From contig NC_092189.1 of NCBI RefSeq assembly GCF_043641665.1, positions 15,902,833 through 15,966,832 on the forward strand: 64,000 nucleotides of DNA. The letters run 5' to 3'. Both the position numbers and the translations under genes were made by a program. Below the pieces are notes generated by a model. That model did not search any database and had not been told where the DNA came from. It saw only the letters and a program-made list of their open reading frames with translations. This document shows positions 1-13,900 of this stretch, piece after piece. The stretch's first letter is position 1; every line of letters starts with the position of its first letter. This DNA is from Enoplosus armatus (Eukaryota > Chordata > Actinopteri > Centrarchiformes > Enoplosidae).

Positions 1-904
1 TTTCTTCCTTGATTCAACCCTGTCTTCTCTTATTTATTTGCTTTCTAAACACCAGCTTGGTTTAGTACGTCCAAGCTGCCATGAAGAGACTTTAAAAAAT
101 TACTTTTGTCCTCAGTGAGGACAGTGTTTATTTGTCTGGGTGAACCTGAAGGGGGAAAGAGTATTTTGGGGTTACCTATGTGTAGGTGACAGCTGAGCAG
201 AGTCATACAAGCTGACCTCGATCACCATTACCTCAGGCAGCCTTAATCAGATTCCTCTGCTGCAGATTGAAGATATGTGGACTGACACAACAAGCTCAGA
301 TGTCATAATTTATCAGTCTGTTCCTGCCACTCTTAATGTAAAGACATTCCTGCACCATGTGAACTTAATGGGATGTTATGTCCACTGCACATGTTGTGTG
401 AAATGGTGTCTTTCAGCACAGGCAAACCATCATGAAACAAACGTTACCCAGAGGGACCAAACTCTCATTTATTCCCAGCAGGGACTTCTTTGTTTGTTGG
501 TGTTGGTCACATTTTGCTGCTTTTTCAACCCCCACTCCTCCCTACCCAGAGAAACCATGAAGGCCAAAAAAAAAAGAAGAAAGGATGAAAAGACCAAGCC
601 ACTGGCTGACCACTGATCCATGACTCAGCTTTGAAATTCTCCGCCTTCAAATCAAATTGTCCAGCTTCAAGGAGCAGAGGTGCCACAGTCCTGCCCCGGG
701 CCACTCAATGTCACCCACCAGCTTTGAGGGGTTAACGTGCATTTTTCTCAGTTGTCAAGGACGTGTGATGAGGGCAAAGGAAAACAGAGGAGCACAGAGG
801 TCACCGCACTCACAAATATCAAGAGTCTTTCAAATACTTAATTATGTTATAAAAGAAGCTGCTGGAATTACCAAACTACCTAACCCAAATTAATGTTTTC
901 TTTA

Positions 905-1650
905 GCTGTTGAGTGGTTTCCATCACTTTGGTCAGGTTTTAAATATCTCAACAAATATTAGATTCATTGTTATGAAACTTTCATGTTCCCCAGAAAATTC
1001 ATCCTGATGACTTTGGTGACCCCCTGACTTTTCCTCTAGCGTCACCATTAAGATTGCATTTGTGGTTTTGAGTGAAATGTCTCTACAACTGTTGGATGGT
1101 TTAGACATTCAGGAATTGTAATACATTTAATGATCCATTCACTTTTCATCTAACACTAATCTTAATTTGTCTAATACTTTGGTTTATGACTAAATACCTG
1201 CAAAATTCCCATCAGCCTCAGCTGTATGTTGTGTTTAATCAGAATCAGAATCAGAATCAGAATCAGAAACTGTTTATTGCCAAGTAACATACATTACAAG
1301 GAATTTGCTGTGGTCTGAAGGTGCTATTGTTTTGATAACAAATAAGTAGAATATAAAAGCTAAAATAACAATAAGAATAAAAATAAAAATAAGATAAGAT
1401 AAATAACAAACAGTGCAGTGACCAGAATAAAGTAAAGTAAAGTGTCCAGATAAAGTGTCCAGTAGGGGGTGAGTGCGTTAATGTAACGCAGTGGGGACAG
1501 GGGTGATGTACGTTAATATAACGTATAGCTTGCGGTAGTGTTCGGGGGGGTGTCAGTGAGAGTTTGTCAGGTAATGCTAATGTTAGCATGCTATCATGCA
1601 AAGAAAGATGGTGAACATCATAAACATCAGCATGTTAGCATGCTGCACAG
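905..1650 (+). repeat. GTTAGCATG-type dispersed repeat, split by an insertion
   Basis: This stretch reads like a common fish dispersed element, with phrases such as 'aaatatctcaacaaatatt', 'ttggtttatgac', 'cccatcagcctcagctg' and 'catgttagcatgct'. The same phrases occur in the same order at 7555-7960 and, reversed, at 56280-56520. The copy is interrupted: the left part stops at about 1236, an AGAATC-repeat element occupies about 1237-1568, and the right part resumes with 'taatgctaatgttagcat'. Family name not assigned. Confidence 0.7.
1237..1568 (+). mobile_element. AGAATC-headed element inserted into an older repeat
   Basis: It begins with tandem 'agaatc' units (about 1238-1266), followed by 'ctgtttattgccaagtaaca' and 'acaaggaatttgctgtggt'. 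A second partial copy of the same family lies at 58203-58300 ('tcaggtttattgccaagtag', 'acaaggaatttgtcttggtg'). It interrupts the older repeat at 905-1650, so it is the younger of the two. No coding capacity is visible. Exact ends and target duplication are uncertain. Confidence 0.6.
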
Positions 1651-3358
1651 CTGTCTGAATACAGGTGTACAAAGATCTCTTTTCCTGTTTAGAAGCACAT
1701 CTACAAGAGCAGGATAGATGATGAATTTCCTGAGTCTAAATTTGACTGTTCTGGTCAAATCTATTTCCTGCAGTTCCTTGATTTCCATACAGTCGCTCAT
1801 CTTTCCCCAAGAGGCCCAGCAGGGAAGATAAAAGTGGGGAAACACAACTCTTAGATATTTTCATATTTACCACGAGGCAAAGACAGAGCAGTCCCATGAG
1901 ATCAGGAACACTGGGTGGTTTTTGGGCTTTGTATTTGAGAGATATAGTTTTCTAGCTCCTCTCCTCTGAGGTCTTGATTGAGCTCTGCGGTTCTGAGAAA
2001 ACAGACACAGCTTCCTCCTGAGCCTGCCATGTTTCATGTCGGGACAATTAAACAAGTCACTGCGGCCATGCAGCCCCAGCCCTTTTCTCCAGACACTGAA
2101 CTCAATTATTACAGAGGCTAACTCCTCATCACCACAAGTTCACAGAGTGTGGCTAATCTTATCTGATCCGTTATTAGCAGCATTTTTCATCTTTATGGCA
2201 GAGCTAACAAGCCTTCGAGATCGTTAATAGCTGGGAATGTTCAAATCTCACGTTAAGCATGAAGATGAATGAAAGACGGATCGCTGAACATAAATCACTC
2301 GGCTCTCTGCATAGTTTTATAGCGCAGGGAAAGTCTTAAGGATCCGCAAGCAGTTCTTATGAAACAAAAGAAACCACACAGTATGAGGTGATCTCTCAAG
2401 CAACTAGTTTTATTTAATTTAAATCTGAAGCACATTCTGATGCTTGTGCAGAAGCAGGAACCAGAAATGATTTATCACAGGCAGCTTGAAAGTCATGTAG
2501 AAAATAAGGAAAAGATTACAGAGGAATGTATTACCGAATGCTTATTTCTGAAATGACAGAAAATTGAGACATTGCTTTTCAAAGGAGGAATAATGAATCA
2601 CACAGGCTTTCTCTTGCAGAAAGATCCAGGTGCTCATTTTGTGCAGAAAAACAACTTCATGAACCATTTGAAAAGCAAACAGTGCACTGCACACTTGACT
2701 GTCAGTTGTATGTAAAACAACATGAATGCATGACTGTAAAAGCAAAGAGAAGGTGGGATGCTTTTAGTTACCAAAGGGGGAGCTGTCAATACGTTTGCTA
2801 ACAGTGAAGAGGTCAAAGGTTAAGAGCTGGTAATCAGACAGTTTGAGTGATGGACGAGGTGGGGTGACTCCACAGAGCCGCACAGTTTAGCTTGTGTGAG
2901 TGTCTGTTTCTGTGTTTCTGTGTGTTTGTGTGGGACTTGTTCAACAAAGAGGGGACAAAACATTTATGAATCATATCCGTGAGCTGGTAAAGATAAAACC
3001 CACTTAAGGAAATATCCCTACCAGACACTGAATGGATACACACTCATCGCACAGCACACCCCCCCCCCCCCAATCCTCCCACCAATTTTAGACAGCTCCA
3101 TCTTTCTTGGAGTCTCAGGGTCATCTGCCAGCGACCTGTTATCAATGGCCCGGCTTAGGCATCCAGACGGCATTAATCTGTCATGATAAGTTTACATCTG
3201 CTTAAATTGCTGCTTTGGAACCTTAAGCTCCATCCTAGTGCTTATTTGGGTGTGTGTGTTTTTCGCATTTCCCTTTATGTGTATTTTCTAATCCATGTGT
3301 GGGGGAAGCATCCAGCCACACTCCAGCCAGCCAGCCAGTCTGACTCTCCGGCCTCAAA

Positions 3359-6300
3359 TCACAGGTTGCACAGCCTCTCCTCCTCTTCCTCCACCAGACT
3401 CCTGAACAGAGAGAAATACATGGACACACAAGGTAACCAAGGTGAAGTACTCACAGGTAGTGCAAGTTTACCAGAAAGACAGAACATTGCAAGTTCTTTC
3501 TTGATCTTGGAAACAGCAGTTGACTATCTCACTGTAAGATCCATTTTAAAGACTGCAACTAACTAAATTTTCATTAGAAATTAATCTGCAGATCATTCTA
3601 ATTAATCAAGATAAATTAAGTTTGGTCTATAAAATTAGGGGAAACAAAGCTTTAATTGTCCAACCAACAATCAAAAACCAAAATGCTTTTGGTTTACTGT
3701 CAAATGAGACAAAGAAAAGCACATAAAACTTAAAAATTGAGAATCTGGAACAGGAGAATATTTGGCATTTTGCTTGAAAAATTATAAATAATTCATTGAT
3801 TATCAATATAGCTGCCAATCGTTTTTCTGTCGATCAACAAATCATTTCAGCTTTAGTCCATTTAGCTGCTCTGGAGGTATTGATCTCCATCTGCTGATGA
3901 CGATCATGTGATATGATCGAAAGCTTCAAAACAGCTGCTTAATTGACCTATCGATGAGATATTTTGGTCAATGTGATTAATGTTTCAATCCAGTCCAGCT
4001 TCCAAAACGCTTCTCTACCAACTCCTGAGGGAAATATCTGTGTCTTCCAACTAGTCGCTAAATGTGTCTCTCTGCCGTTTGGTGCTGAGCAGATTGCGTT
4101 CAGTGGGTTCTTAGAGCTGTTTAACTGAAAACAGCTGCCTGATGCATCTGGAAGCGGAGCAGAGCAGTGAGAGTGTTGTGGGCCAGAAAACCAAAACAAT
4201 GAGCTGAAAGATGCTATAGTCATTTGATTCATTGTTAATGTAAAAATATTGCTTATCGCAGCTTTAAGAGAGGACCTACAGTACGGTCATCAGCTGCAAA
4301 ATATGCACTCAACTAAAAAGGATCTCTTCCGTAGTTGAGCTACTTGTTGCTGTGTCATGCAGCAGCGTGAGGAAACCACAATGAACAGCAGAATGAATTA
4401 CAGTGTAATATGGTTCACATTAGCAGTGAGCAAAAGCAGTGAGCATCTGCCTAAACTGCTCTGAGATGCTTTCACAGGCGATAAGCCACCCGGTAATGGC
4501 AGCCTGGGGTCATTAGGGTCTGTTGTGCAGACAGTTTGCCACGGCACAGAGAGAATAAACAACCACCATTTTCATTTCTTATTCATGATTTTAATCACGG
4601 ATGACAAAACATCCAGTAAATAAAATTTTAAAAAAGGAAGGAGAAAACAAAGTTGGCATCGACTGTGTGCCTTTCCTGTGCCTCAAATGTCTTTGGGACA
4701 GTCTGTTGGGTGACGAGAGGAAATTAAAACTGTGGCGAATTTGGAAATGTGTGCGAGGGGAGGGCTGACATTAACATGCTGGCGTGGAGAAGAGCTGGCA
4801 GTGGCCCAGCACACAGCGCTTGACAGTGTGAGGTCCTCTTTGCCCATTCTAATGAGGCACTGTGAGAGTCTGAGCTCAGGTCCGCAGCAGGGCCCCCTGG
4901 GGGTCAGATGCGGTCGGATCGGCGATGTAGGGACCAGGAGGAAGTCCTGGGCGGCAGGATGAGATGGCTGAAGTGCGTCACTCCACATACCAGGATGGCA
5001 GATGGTTAAACAACCTCAGTGGAAGGAGGGAGTGACATGAAACGTCTTCAAGGTCACACACAGGAAGCTGCATCATATTCAGGAGCCGTTTCCTGCGACC
5101 TCAGTCAGCCAGTGATGTCAGCCCTTTGTTTGCAGAAATATCTTATTATGGACAACGCGGATGTCCAGGTGACATTAAATTAGATGCTTGGACAATATTG
5201 GACTCAAACACAGGATCTTCTGCGGAAATACTCCTCGTATTATTCACGGTGAAGCTTATGGAGAAACTTCTTGAGGAATAAAAGTGACCATGGACACATC
5301 ATTTCCACATTTGTTTTCTCACGTGCTTTGCGATCTGCTCATACAGCATGTAAAGAATGTCAAACATAAACAGAGCATCGAGTTAATTTAAAATCAAATG
5401 AAATCATCCCTGGATCATTACGTGCTTTGCCCCTAACAGCTCATTCTGCGGGACAGGTTTAAATAATGTGCGGCACTTCATTGAGCACCACAGGGGACGT
5501 CTGTTTTCATTCGACCCCCTACCGCAGAGATGGGAATCTACAGTGCTTGTCAGGGAAAAGGCTCAGAGGCTGTAGATTTTAATTGCAATCAGAAACTAAA
5601 GCAGTTGACTTTATGACTTGAACACCTTTATCAGGAGAAGACAAACTAATCAGTGAAACCACCCGGTGCAGTGTTTTTGTTGGACTGAAAAACATTCTCC
5701 AGCAGACATGGCTGTCCATCCCTGCCCCAGAGTGCTGGTTCAAGACTTCCTATTAACTGACAGCCCCGCTAACAGTTAGACCACACTGTCCAAAAGACGA
5801 CATGGTATAATTGTACCGTGCTGTACATGACATAAAATGTAAGCGTCTCATTTAAGAATAACAACCTGCAGCTTTATTTAAGAAGCGAATGAGAGTTGTG
5901 AAGGTATGGATCACCACTGTGAGAGCTGGATTTATGGCAGCTCTTCATTACAAAAGAGAACTGGGTCAGCAGCACGAGTACATTATGGTCTGTTATAGCA
6001 CATTAGGTCATAAGTTAAAATGTGATTATCGCTGTAAAGTCAATCCCAGGAGGAAAGATCACTTATATCTTCCCAACACTGAAACAAATGATCTGAAAGA
6101 CACTGTTGCATAGAGAGCTTCTTCAGGCTGTAAACTGTCACCAACTCACATCGAACAGATTACTAACACAGCATCAAACTGCAAGTGTGATATATTCTAG
6201 GTAATATGGTCTAATGTAATAATCCAAATTTGTAATCCCTTGGGCCTGTGTGATACTAAATACAAGGACTTTGACTCCAGTTTCTAGTAGCTCTCAAGTG

Positions 6301-6897
6301 TTAGTGCAAACACTGCTGGAATACATATTGAATGAATAACGTAACTTATTTTCTGTACATAAAGTAGGTGCATGTATACACGTCTATGTACAGTACATAC
6401 AGCCTGCTTAGATTACTAAGTAAGACTAGACTTTTATAGTTTATTTTATCTTTTTTTTGTCTTTACATTCCTGATATAATCGTAACTGTGTGTAAATGTT
6501 TTTTGTTTCATATTATTCGTGTGAATGAACCCCAGGATGACTTTTACTACTTGAGGCTAACGAGGGATAAAAACAATAAGCAATGAAAATAGTCAGTCAG
6601 TTTTCCTGTTTGCAAGCTAACCAGATCATCTGTTTTGTCTTGACTTGTGAAGCCCAGAACATTATCATATTATAACTGTTAATCAGAGCGGTTTTGCACA
6701 AACAGAAATTACGACACCAGACTGTCTGACCTGTAAGCAGTGATTTCCATGTCTCTGGCCATCTTCTCACTGAGCAGCTCCTTGTAGTCTTCACACTGCT
6801 CCTTCATCTGCACTTGGAAGTCAGCCTCCTGGTGCCGCATTTCATCTATAGTACACTGAGTATCATGCACGTACGCACACGCGCACACGCACACACG

Positions 6898-6969
<72 letters not shown>

Positions 6970-8960
6970 GTGGTGGGATTAGAGGGTGAGATTAAATGAC
7001 AGAATTAGTCCAAACCACTGGTCCTTCACAGCCTATGATTACTTTAAATCAGTCCACTCTCAGACCTCCAGCTCAGCAATCTCGTCCGTGTGTGCAGCCT
7101 TCTTCATCTCAACCTCGTCCTCCAGCTCCTCGTTACACTTCTCGAGCTCAGCAAGCTCCTTTTGTAGCTCTGAAATCTACAGAAATACAGACGACACACA
7201 GCAGTTTATTCAAAATATACTCACAAACAAAGATTTCTACTAAATTATCTTATTAGTAATAATGTAGTGATGCCTGTGGAGCTGGCAGGCATTCAGGGAC
7301 TAAGTGTTCTGGTTTATCCTTGTCCTTAAACTACATTTCTAAAAAACATCAACAACATCTGACCAACTTCTCATGTTAGCTAACATGTTAGTAAACATCC
7401 AGCAGACACAGAGCAACATTAGCATAAAGAGTTGTGCTTCTGACCACCTGTTTACCGCAAATTCCACACTAACTCTTTTAGCTCTGTTTCGGTCTCACTA
7501 AACTACTGAGAAACACATCTGGGTTTTTAGATGCTGGATTGTGATGCTGGGCAGGAAGTGTTGTCCACCACTTTGGTCCAGACTGAAATATCTGAACACC
7601 TGTTTGGTACCGACATTCATGTCTCCCTCAGGATATATTGAAATAACTTTGGGGATCTTCTGACTTTTCATCTAGTGCCATCAGGTCAAACTTGTAATTG
7701 TCCAGTGTTTGGTTTATGCCCGAATACCTGTGAAACTAATGACATTCCCATCAGCTTTAGCTGAGTTTTGCACTAATTAGCAAATATTAGCATACTAACA
7801 CATTAAAACATAGTGAACATTGTAAACATTACACCTGCTAAACATCAGCATGTTAGAATTGTCATTGTGAGCATGTTAGCATGCAGACGTTTAGCTCAAA
7901 GCTCCACTGGAGCTCCACTCCACTGTCTCTCTGAGGCTGTACTTACGCATGGCTGTAGACTTTATTCTTGTTTGCTTGTTTGCTAACCCACAACTTCTGC
8001 CCTCATCAAAATTGATAGAAAGCTCTAAATAACTGAAACTTAAGTCCATCAGCCCGACCTACACAGATAAAACAGGTTCCTTTAATTCTACCACAAACTC
8101 CTAATGCAGGAGCAACCCCCCCCACCCCCCCGTGGTGTCCTGCCATGAGTAATTACAGCAATCACAGAAGTTCAACAATTAGCTGTCACAGCCAGATGGG
8201 GATCCAGGCGGCCACGCTCGTCTTTCAGCGAGATCATGTGAGCAGAGGAAGACCCTGGTTACAACTCACAGGCTGATGAAGACTCCCCAACCTGTTTCGA
8301 GTCACTCACTCACACACACTCCTCCGTTCTCCCTGGCATGATAAGTGAAGTCTGGCCGCCTGCATGTGCGAGTAGTGGCATACAACCCCCATCCGTGCCT
8401 GCTCTATTACATACATTTCTGCGTCAGGGCTGATTTCACTGCAATCTGTTTGTTGGGCCATGTTGTGTCTCAGTGAGAAACCAGACCCGAGGCATCCATC
8501 ACAGGCAAGAGAGGAAACAGAGCAGATCAAGCCGTGCTGTCCATCCGTCAGGCTGGATTGAGCAGAGCTGCGGAGTGTGTGCTACATATTAGAGAAAAGT
8601 AGATGATGTTGGGAGAGTTCGGCTGTGGTAACAGGGGCTCACTGTTTATTTAAAGAGCTGGAGGTAGAGCTACAGCCACGGTAATGAGAACCAAACCACC
8701 ATGTTGGTTGGTGTCAGCTGTGGTCTGACCACTGATGGATGTTAAAGAGACTAATGTGAACTAATGTGAAGGAGATAGTTTCTGTTTTTCTGGAGTCACC
8801 TGGTGATTTTACCTGAGTTTCCCGGTCCTCGCTTTGCTGTCTATTTCATGCAAAGCCTCCTTTGCTTTCCTGGCATTTTTCTGACGGCTGAGATGAGAAA
8901 CATCCGGTTTATTTCCTCTCTTCCATTTGCAGAGAAAGTCTCCACTCAGAGTGTGAGTGA

Positions 8961-8991
<31 letters not shown>

Positions 8992-10628
8992 AAGTTTTAA
9001 GACGTTTATGACACTGCAGGCGCTCTGAAAGACTGTACTTAATAACTGAGGACACGGAGGGCAATAAATCCTGTCTGAGCTGAAGCCAAGCCCTTCACAT
9101 CTCCTGCTGAAAGTGTCCGCAGAGTAAACACTCTGGTCAGCAGGATCTCCCACACTGTTGCTCTGCTGTCACTCAGCCGCTCTCCACTCCCTTCGCCTGC
9201 TGTGGGAAACCATTTATTTTCACCATTATGTTTGATTTAGGAGCTGATGGCCGATGCAGAGCCAGTTGCGGGTTGTAAGAGCCCTCTTTTCTTTGTCAGT
9301 AAAGAGGTGGGAAATGTATTATGGGAAGATCTGAATCAGAAGGTAGTAACTGAAGTATTTAAATGGTGTCTAACTGCGAGATTTAAAGGGTCGGTTCACC
9401 TCCAAAAAATACATACCGTCTTAGTAAGTCAGTTTCTACAGATGTGGAGGCAGAAGGCAACTTGTTGTTTTTACACTGTTTTCTACAAATTAAACAAACG
9501 ACATATAACACGTAGTTTAGTGAATTTAGAGATGCTGGTAGGCTGATTTTGTTTTTGCCGCCCCCCCCCCCCCCCAAGTCTTGGCAAGGGAGCTAATAAG
9601 AGTAAAACTAAAAATGTTGACCTATCCCTTTAAGGCTGAAACATGCTACTCCAGGCTGCAATCACGCAAACATGCACAGGGATCACTTGGAGACATTTTC
9701 ATGACTGTTTCTTTTATACTTGTACATACAACTTGATGTATGACTGTTTTTTGTTTTTTTTCTCCTCTCTTTTGAACCCGCCTCCCAACAGGAGTTGGAT
9801 CAACCAATCAGCTTGCTTAACACACATATCTGCACAACATGCTATTGAGATTTGCTTTCTCAAAATTTTGGCAAATCAAATCAAATCAAATCTAACATCT
9901 GCCTTAATGTAAAGCACTTTTTTGTGTGTAATTTGGGCGAACTGACCCTTTAAAAACTGATGAAAAAAGAAGAGGGTCCACCCACCAGCATCTTCATCTC
10001 ACTGATGTCCTTCATCGTTGGCGAATCTGCTGACCCTGCAGCTCCTCCCACTTCCAGTTGTCTTCCATCACCCCTGAGAACCACAGCAGAAGAGGCTGCG
10101 CCACACTCGTACTGCAAAGACAGACGATGAGGAATAAGTGCAGTTGTGAAAGTTTAAAACTATCTGACCTTTCAGTTGAGTCTACAAATGCACAAGACCA
10201 TGGAGGATAGTGCTTTCTTTTGGGCAGCTAAGTGCACTTTGACAGGAGAGCAAAGAGCAATCAGAGCCTCTCATACCGGCTGATGGTTAAACCTCTCCTT
10301 GTGTACACCACATTCCTGATTAGATGGAACAAATGCACCCGAAACGAGCAACATGAGGGTGCACAGGTGTGTGGGAGTCAGCCAGCAATCACCATTACTG
10401 TTCAAACCCAATAGCAATCATTTCGGCATCGAGACAATTGCGTCTCGTAATCGAGGCCAGGCACAGACAGGACAGTGTCCAGCTGGCGAGAGAAGAGACC
10501 GAGTGGGAGGGAGAGAGAGTGAATAGACGGGATTTGGGGGAACAAGAAACACACCTACGCTTCTAGACAGACACAAATATATAAATACGCCAGATATCCT
10601 TCAAGCTTGCCTCGAAATGAAGGGGACA

Positions 10629-10672
<44 letters not shown>

Positions 10673-10873
10673 CACACACCAGCGTCCACTCCAGTGCTGC
10701 TGAGGAGCCTGGGAAGGCGGCCAGCAGTCTGATTACAGCCCTGACCTCTGAACCAGGCAGACATCCTCACCCCAGAGGGGGTCAGACCCACCGGAGCTAT
10801 AGTCTGACCCCAATGCAGCACCTCTTCGCTTGCTTTACACCCACACCCACACACACACACACACACGCACACA

Positions 10874-10918
<45 letters not shown>

Positions 10919-13900
10919 AATGGACAAAGGCATTCTGTTTCGAGTCCAGAACTGCACCTCTGATTCTCAAGTTCTTCCCTGGTGTTGTGTTAAGAGGGAA
11001 AGAAAACAAGTGGGAGTATCGCTGTGTGATTTGTGAAAGTTGAGATTTACATCTGGACCTGACCGGACCGTTTCAGAGGGAGAGAGAAGGTGATGTGGTG
11101 AAAATAGAAGGGGTTGAGTGGTCAGAAGGAGGATGAGGATGGCAGCTGGTTTCTAGCATGGTAGTCTAGCATTCAAAATCCTACTTGAATAGAATTACAC
11201 AAGTATGAGGAACAAAATGCACTTAAAGTATAAAATTTAAAAGTATTTGTTCTGCAGAAAAATGGCCTCCTTCACCAATATATTATCATATATGACATTA
11301 TTTGATTCTTAATTGTGGCATTTTACTGTTGTAGCTGGTCGAGGTTTAGCTGTTTCTTTATATGTTAAGTTAAGTAGTTTAGTCCAGTGGTTCCCAATCT
11401 ACAGGTCAAGTTCCCTCCAAAGGGTCAGAAGATAAATCTGAAGGGTCAGGAGATGATTAATGGGAGAAAAAGCAAACTTCTGCTACACAAGTTTATATTC
11501 CTTTTTTGTGAAATACTGGGTAATTTTAACAGTTGTGCGACAATGTGAAAAGTTAAGAGGGTTTTCTTTCTTTGGTGCAACTAACAACTCATGAAGCGGG
11601 TTTCCATCCACACGTTTTTGCGCACATTTTCAATTTGTGCATGAAAAGACCAAAGTAAAAAGTCAACATAGCGCAAAAAAAGGTTTTTACACTTGGCTGA
11701 GGTGGAAAAGTTGGTGACTTAGTGAATTAATCATGATGTACTTGAAGCATGTGACTTAAACGTCCACTGAAGAGATGAAAAATAGCCGCAAAACGAAACA
11801 TCAGATCTGTGTGGAGCGATGACGAGACTCTAATCTTCCTCAAATATGCAACAAGGGATCCCAACCAGCCATTTTTAAAAGTAAAGAAGGTTGGGAAACA
11901 AATCTTAATGTGAAAAGTAACTGTCGTTGTCAGGTAACAGACACAGTATTTCCCTCACTCTATAATGCAGTGATATAGAAGTATAAAGTAGCATGAAATA
12001 GAATTACTCAAGTACAATACAAGTACCTTAAAATTGTACTTAAGTACAGTATTTGAGTAAATGTACTTAATTACTTTCCACAATTGGTGTGTATGAGGTT
12101 TGTCTGTTCAAGTGCATGTAAGTGGAGCTCAATGAGAACCAAAGCCAGAAACAGGATTATGATTCTAAAGATGTACACAGGCGTGCTACTGTAAAGCATT
12201 TGGCACAAAAAGGCTTCCACTTCATGACATGTTTATGTGTGTCTACAATGTGTTGTACCTGCAGGCTCTCAGCCAGCTGGCAGTAGTACTCCTTTACGTC
12301 CAAGGCCGGAGTGATGTCAGGGCTGCCAAATTTAATAGCTGCCGCCGCTCCTGTGGTCCATTCGGCCGGCTCCAGCAGATTCTCCACTTCCTGCTCATAG
12401 ACGAGACACATACAAACACACATACAGATCCTTCACTCAGTGGTGAAATATATATATATATATAATATGTAAAAGTACATTTATTCAAGAATAGTGTTTA
12501 AGTTCAATTTTGAGGTACTTGTACTTCTACTCTACTACATTTCAGAGGGAAATATTGTACTTTTTACTGCACTACATTTATTTGACAGCTATAGTCCAGA
12601 TTTAACATAAAACACAGGTGATCACTTTATAAAATATGATGCGTTATTACTGCAGAACACTAAAGTAGTTCAAATTAGCTCCACCTCAACCTGCTACAAC
12701 ATTAAAATGCTGCTCATAACAAATCAATAATACATGATTTAACACTGAAAGGGGCTATTATTCATAGTGAGTACTTTTACTTTAAGTACATTTTGCTGGT
12801 AATATTTAAGAATATTTTGAATGCAGGACTTTTCCTTGTAATGGAGTATTTTTACAGTGTGGTATTGCTACTTTTACTTCAGTAAAGCACCTGAATATAT
12901 TACTGAAGTATGTAAGCACTATCTGCAAAATGTACTTAAAGTCTCAAAAGTAAAAGTACTCAGTAGTTATGCAGACAAATGGCCCCTGTGAGTGTTCTAC
13001 TATTAGATCTTGTATTATTAGATTATTATTACTAATGCATTAATGCATTTAACTGTTGTAGTTGGTTGAGGTAGAGCTAATTATATCCATTTAATATACT
13101 GTTGAGTGGTTTTATCCATCTTATTTTATTATCTTATCATATGCCTTCTATGTAAAACCTTTATTTGTAACATAACTAGTAACTAAAGTGGTGAAATAAA
13201 TGTAGTAGAGTACAATATTTGCCTCTGAATTGTGGTGCAGTAGAAGTAGAAAGTAGCATGAAATGGAAATACTCTTGTACCTCAAATATGCTCTAAAATG
13301 CAGTACTTGAGTAAATGTACACAGAGTACATTTAGATGCATTTACACATACATCAAAGTCCTCAACATGTATGTCTTCAGCTTCCAATATGCAGCCCCTT
13401 TTGTAAAAAACCCACATCCATTACAGAGAAAATGAGCTGTTACAGAGCTGCAGTGGCAGGCTAACATTTTTCTCCTTTTCCCTCCACCTAAATAACGACA
13501 TGGCTGCCGATTTGTCAGGGGAATACGGGGTATCTGGAAGTGCTGATAATAACAACAGTTAATAAAACCAAGGGAACTTCTGTTTTCATTTGGTATTCAG
13601 CCGCATTTCCCGGACTGTGAGTTATCGAGCGTGTCCCAGAGGGAGTGTGTTAAACGTCGGGCAGCCCGGCTTTGCAGAGAAAAACACAGTGTGATGGAGT
13701 TGGTCCTGCTTCAGCTGCCTCTCTCTGCCTACAGCCTCCAGATCTGATGCTGGGGCGCGTCTGTCATCTCCCGGCGAGGTGGAGAATATTGTAGAAGGCG
13801 GAGATAGGAGGGTGTGTATGGATGTGATATAGGCAATGATGTGCATTGGAAACGTGCCTATTTTAAAGCAATAGTTTGACATTTGGGGAAATACGCTTAT

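Larger units (their letters stand above)
1..3358. other. Spacer and probable 3' UTR of the filament gene; repeat-bearing
   Basis: No coding exon could be supported here on either strand; the open frames are short and lack family resemblance. The right end (about 2400-3358) would be the 3' UTR of the minus-strand filament gene, because its stop lies at 3359-3361; a minus-strand AATAAA (plus-strand TTTATT near 2409) is a possible cleavage signal. The middle carries two nested repeats (about 905-1650) described separately. A run of 12-13 C occurs at 3059-3071. Confidence 0.5.

Noticed and set aside
4683..4988. 101-residue minus-strand frame, considered as a tail exon of the filament protein
   Set aside because: Phase and motif match the exon at 3359-3401 instead; this frame has no filament-tail features.
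6709..6966. Minus-strand frame starting with a long Cys-Val run
   Set aside because: The Cys-Val part is the translation of the CA microsatellite; only the portion after 6855 is a real exon.
6861..6966. Regular CA/GT arrays as a CRISPR-like or other repeat-spacer system
   Set aside because: They are simple dinucleotide microsatellites with no spacers, in a vertebrate intron.
10555..10914. 119-residue minus-strand frame
   Set aside because: Mostly microsatellite translation (CVCVCV), with no domain or splice support; lies in a filament-gene intron.
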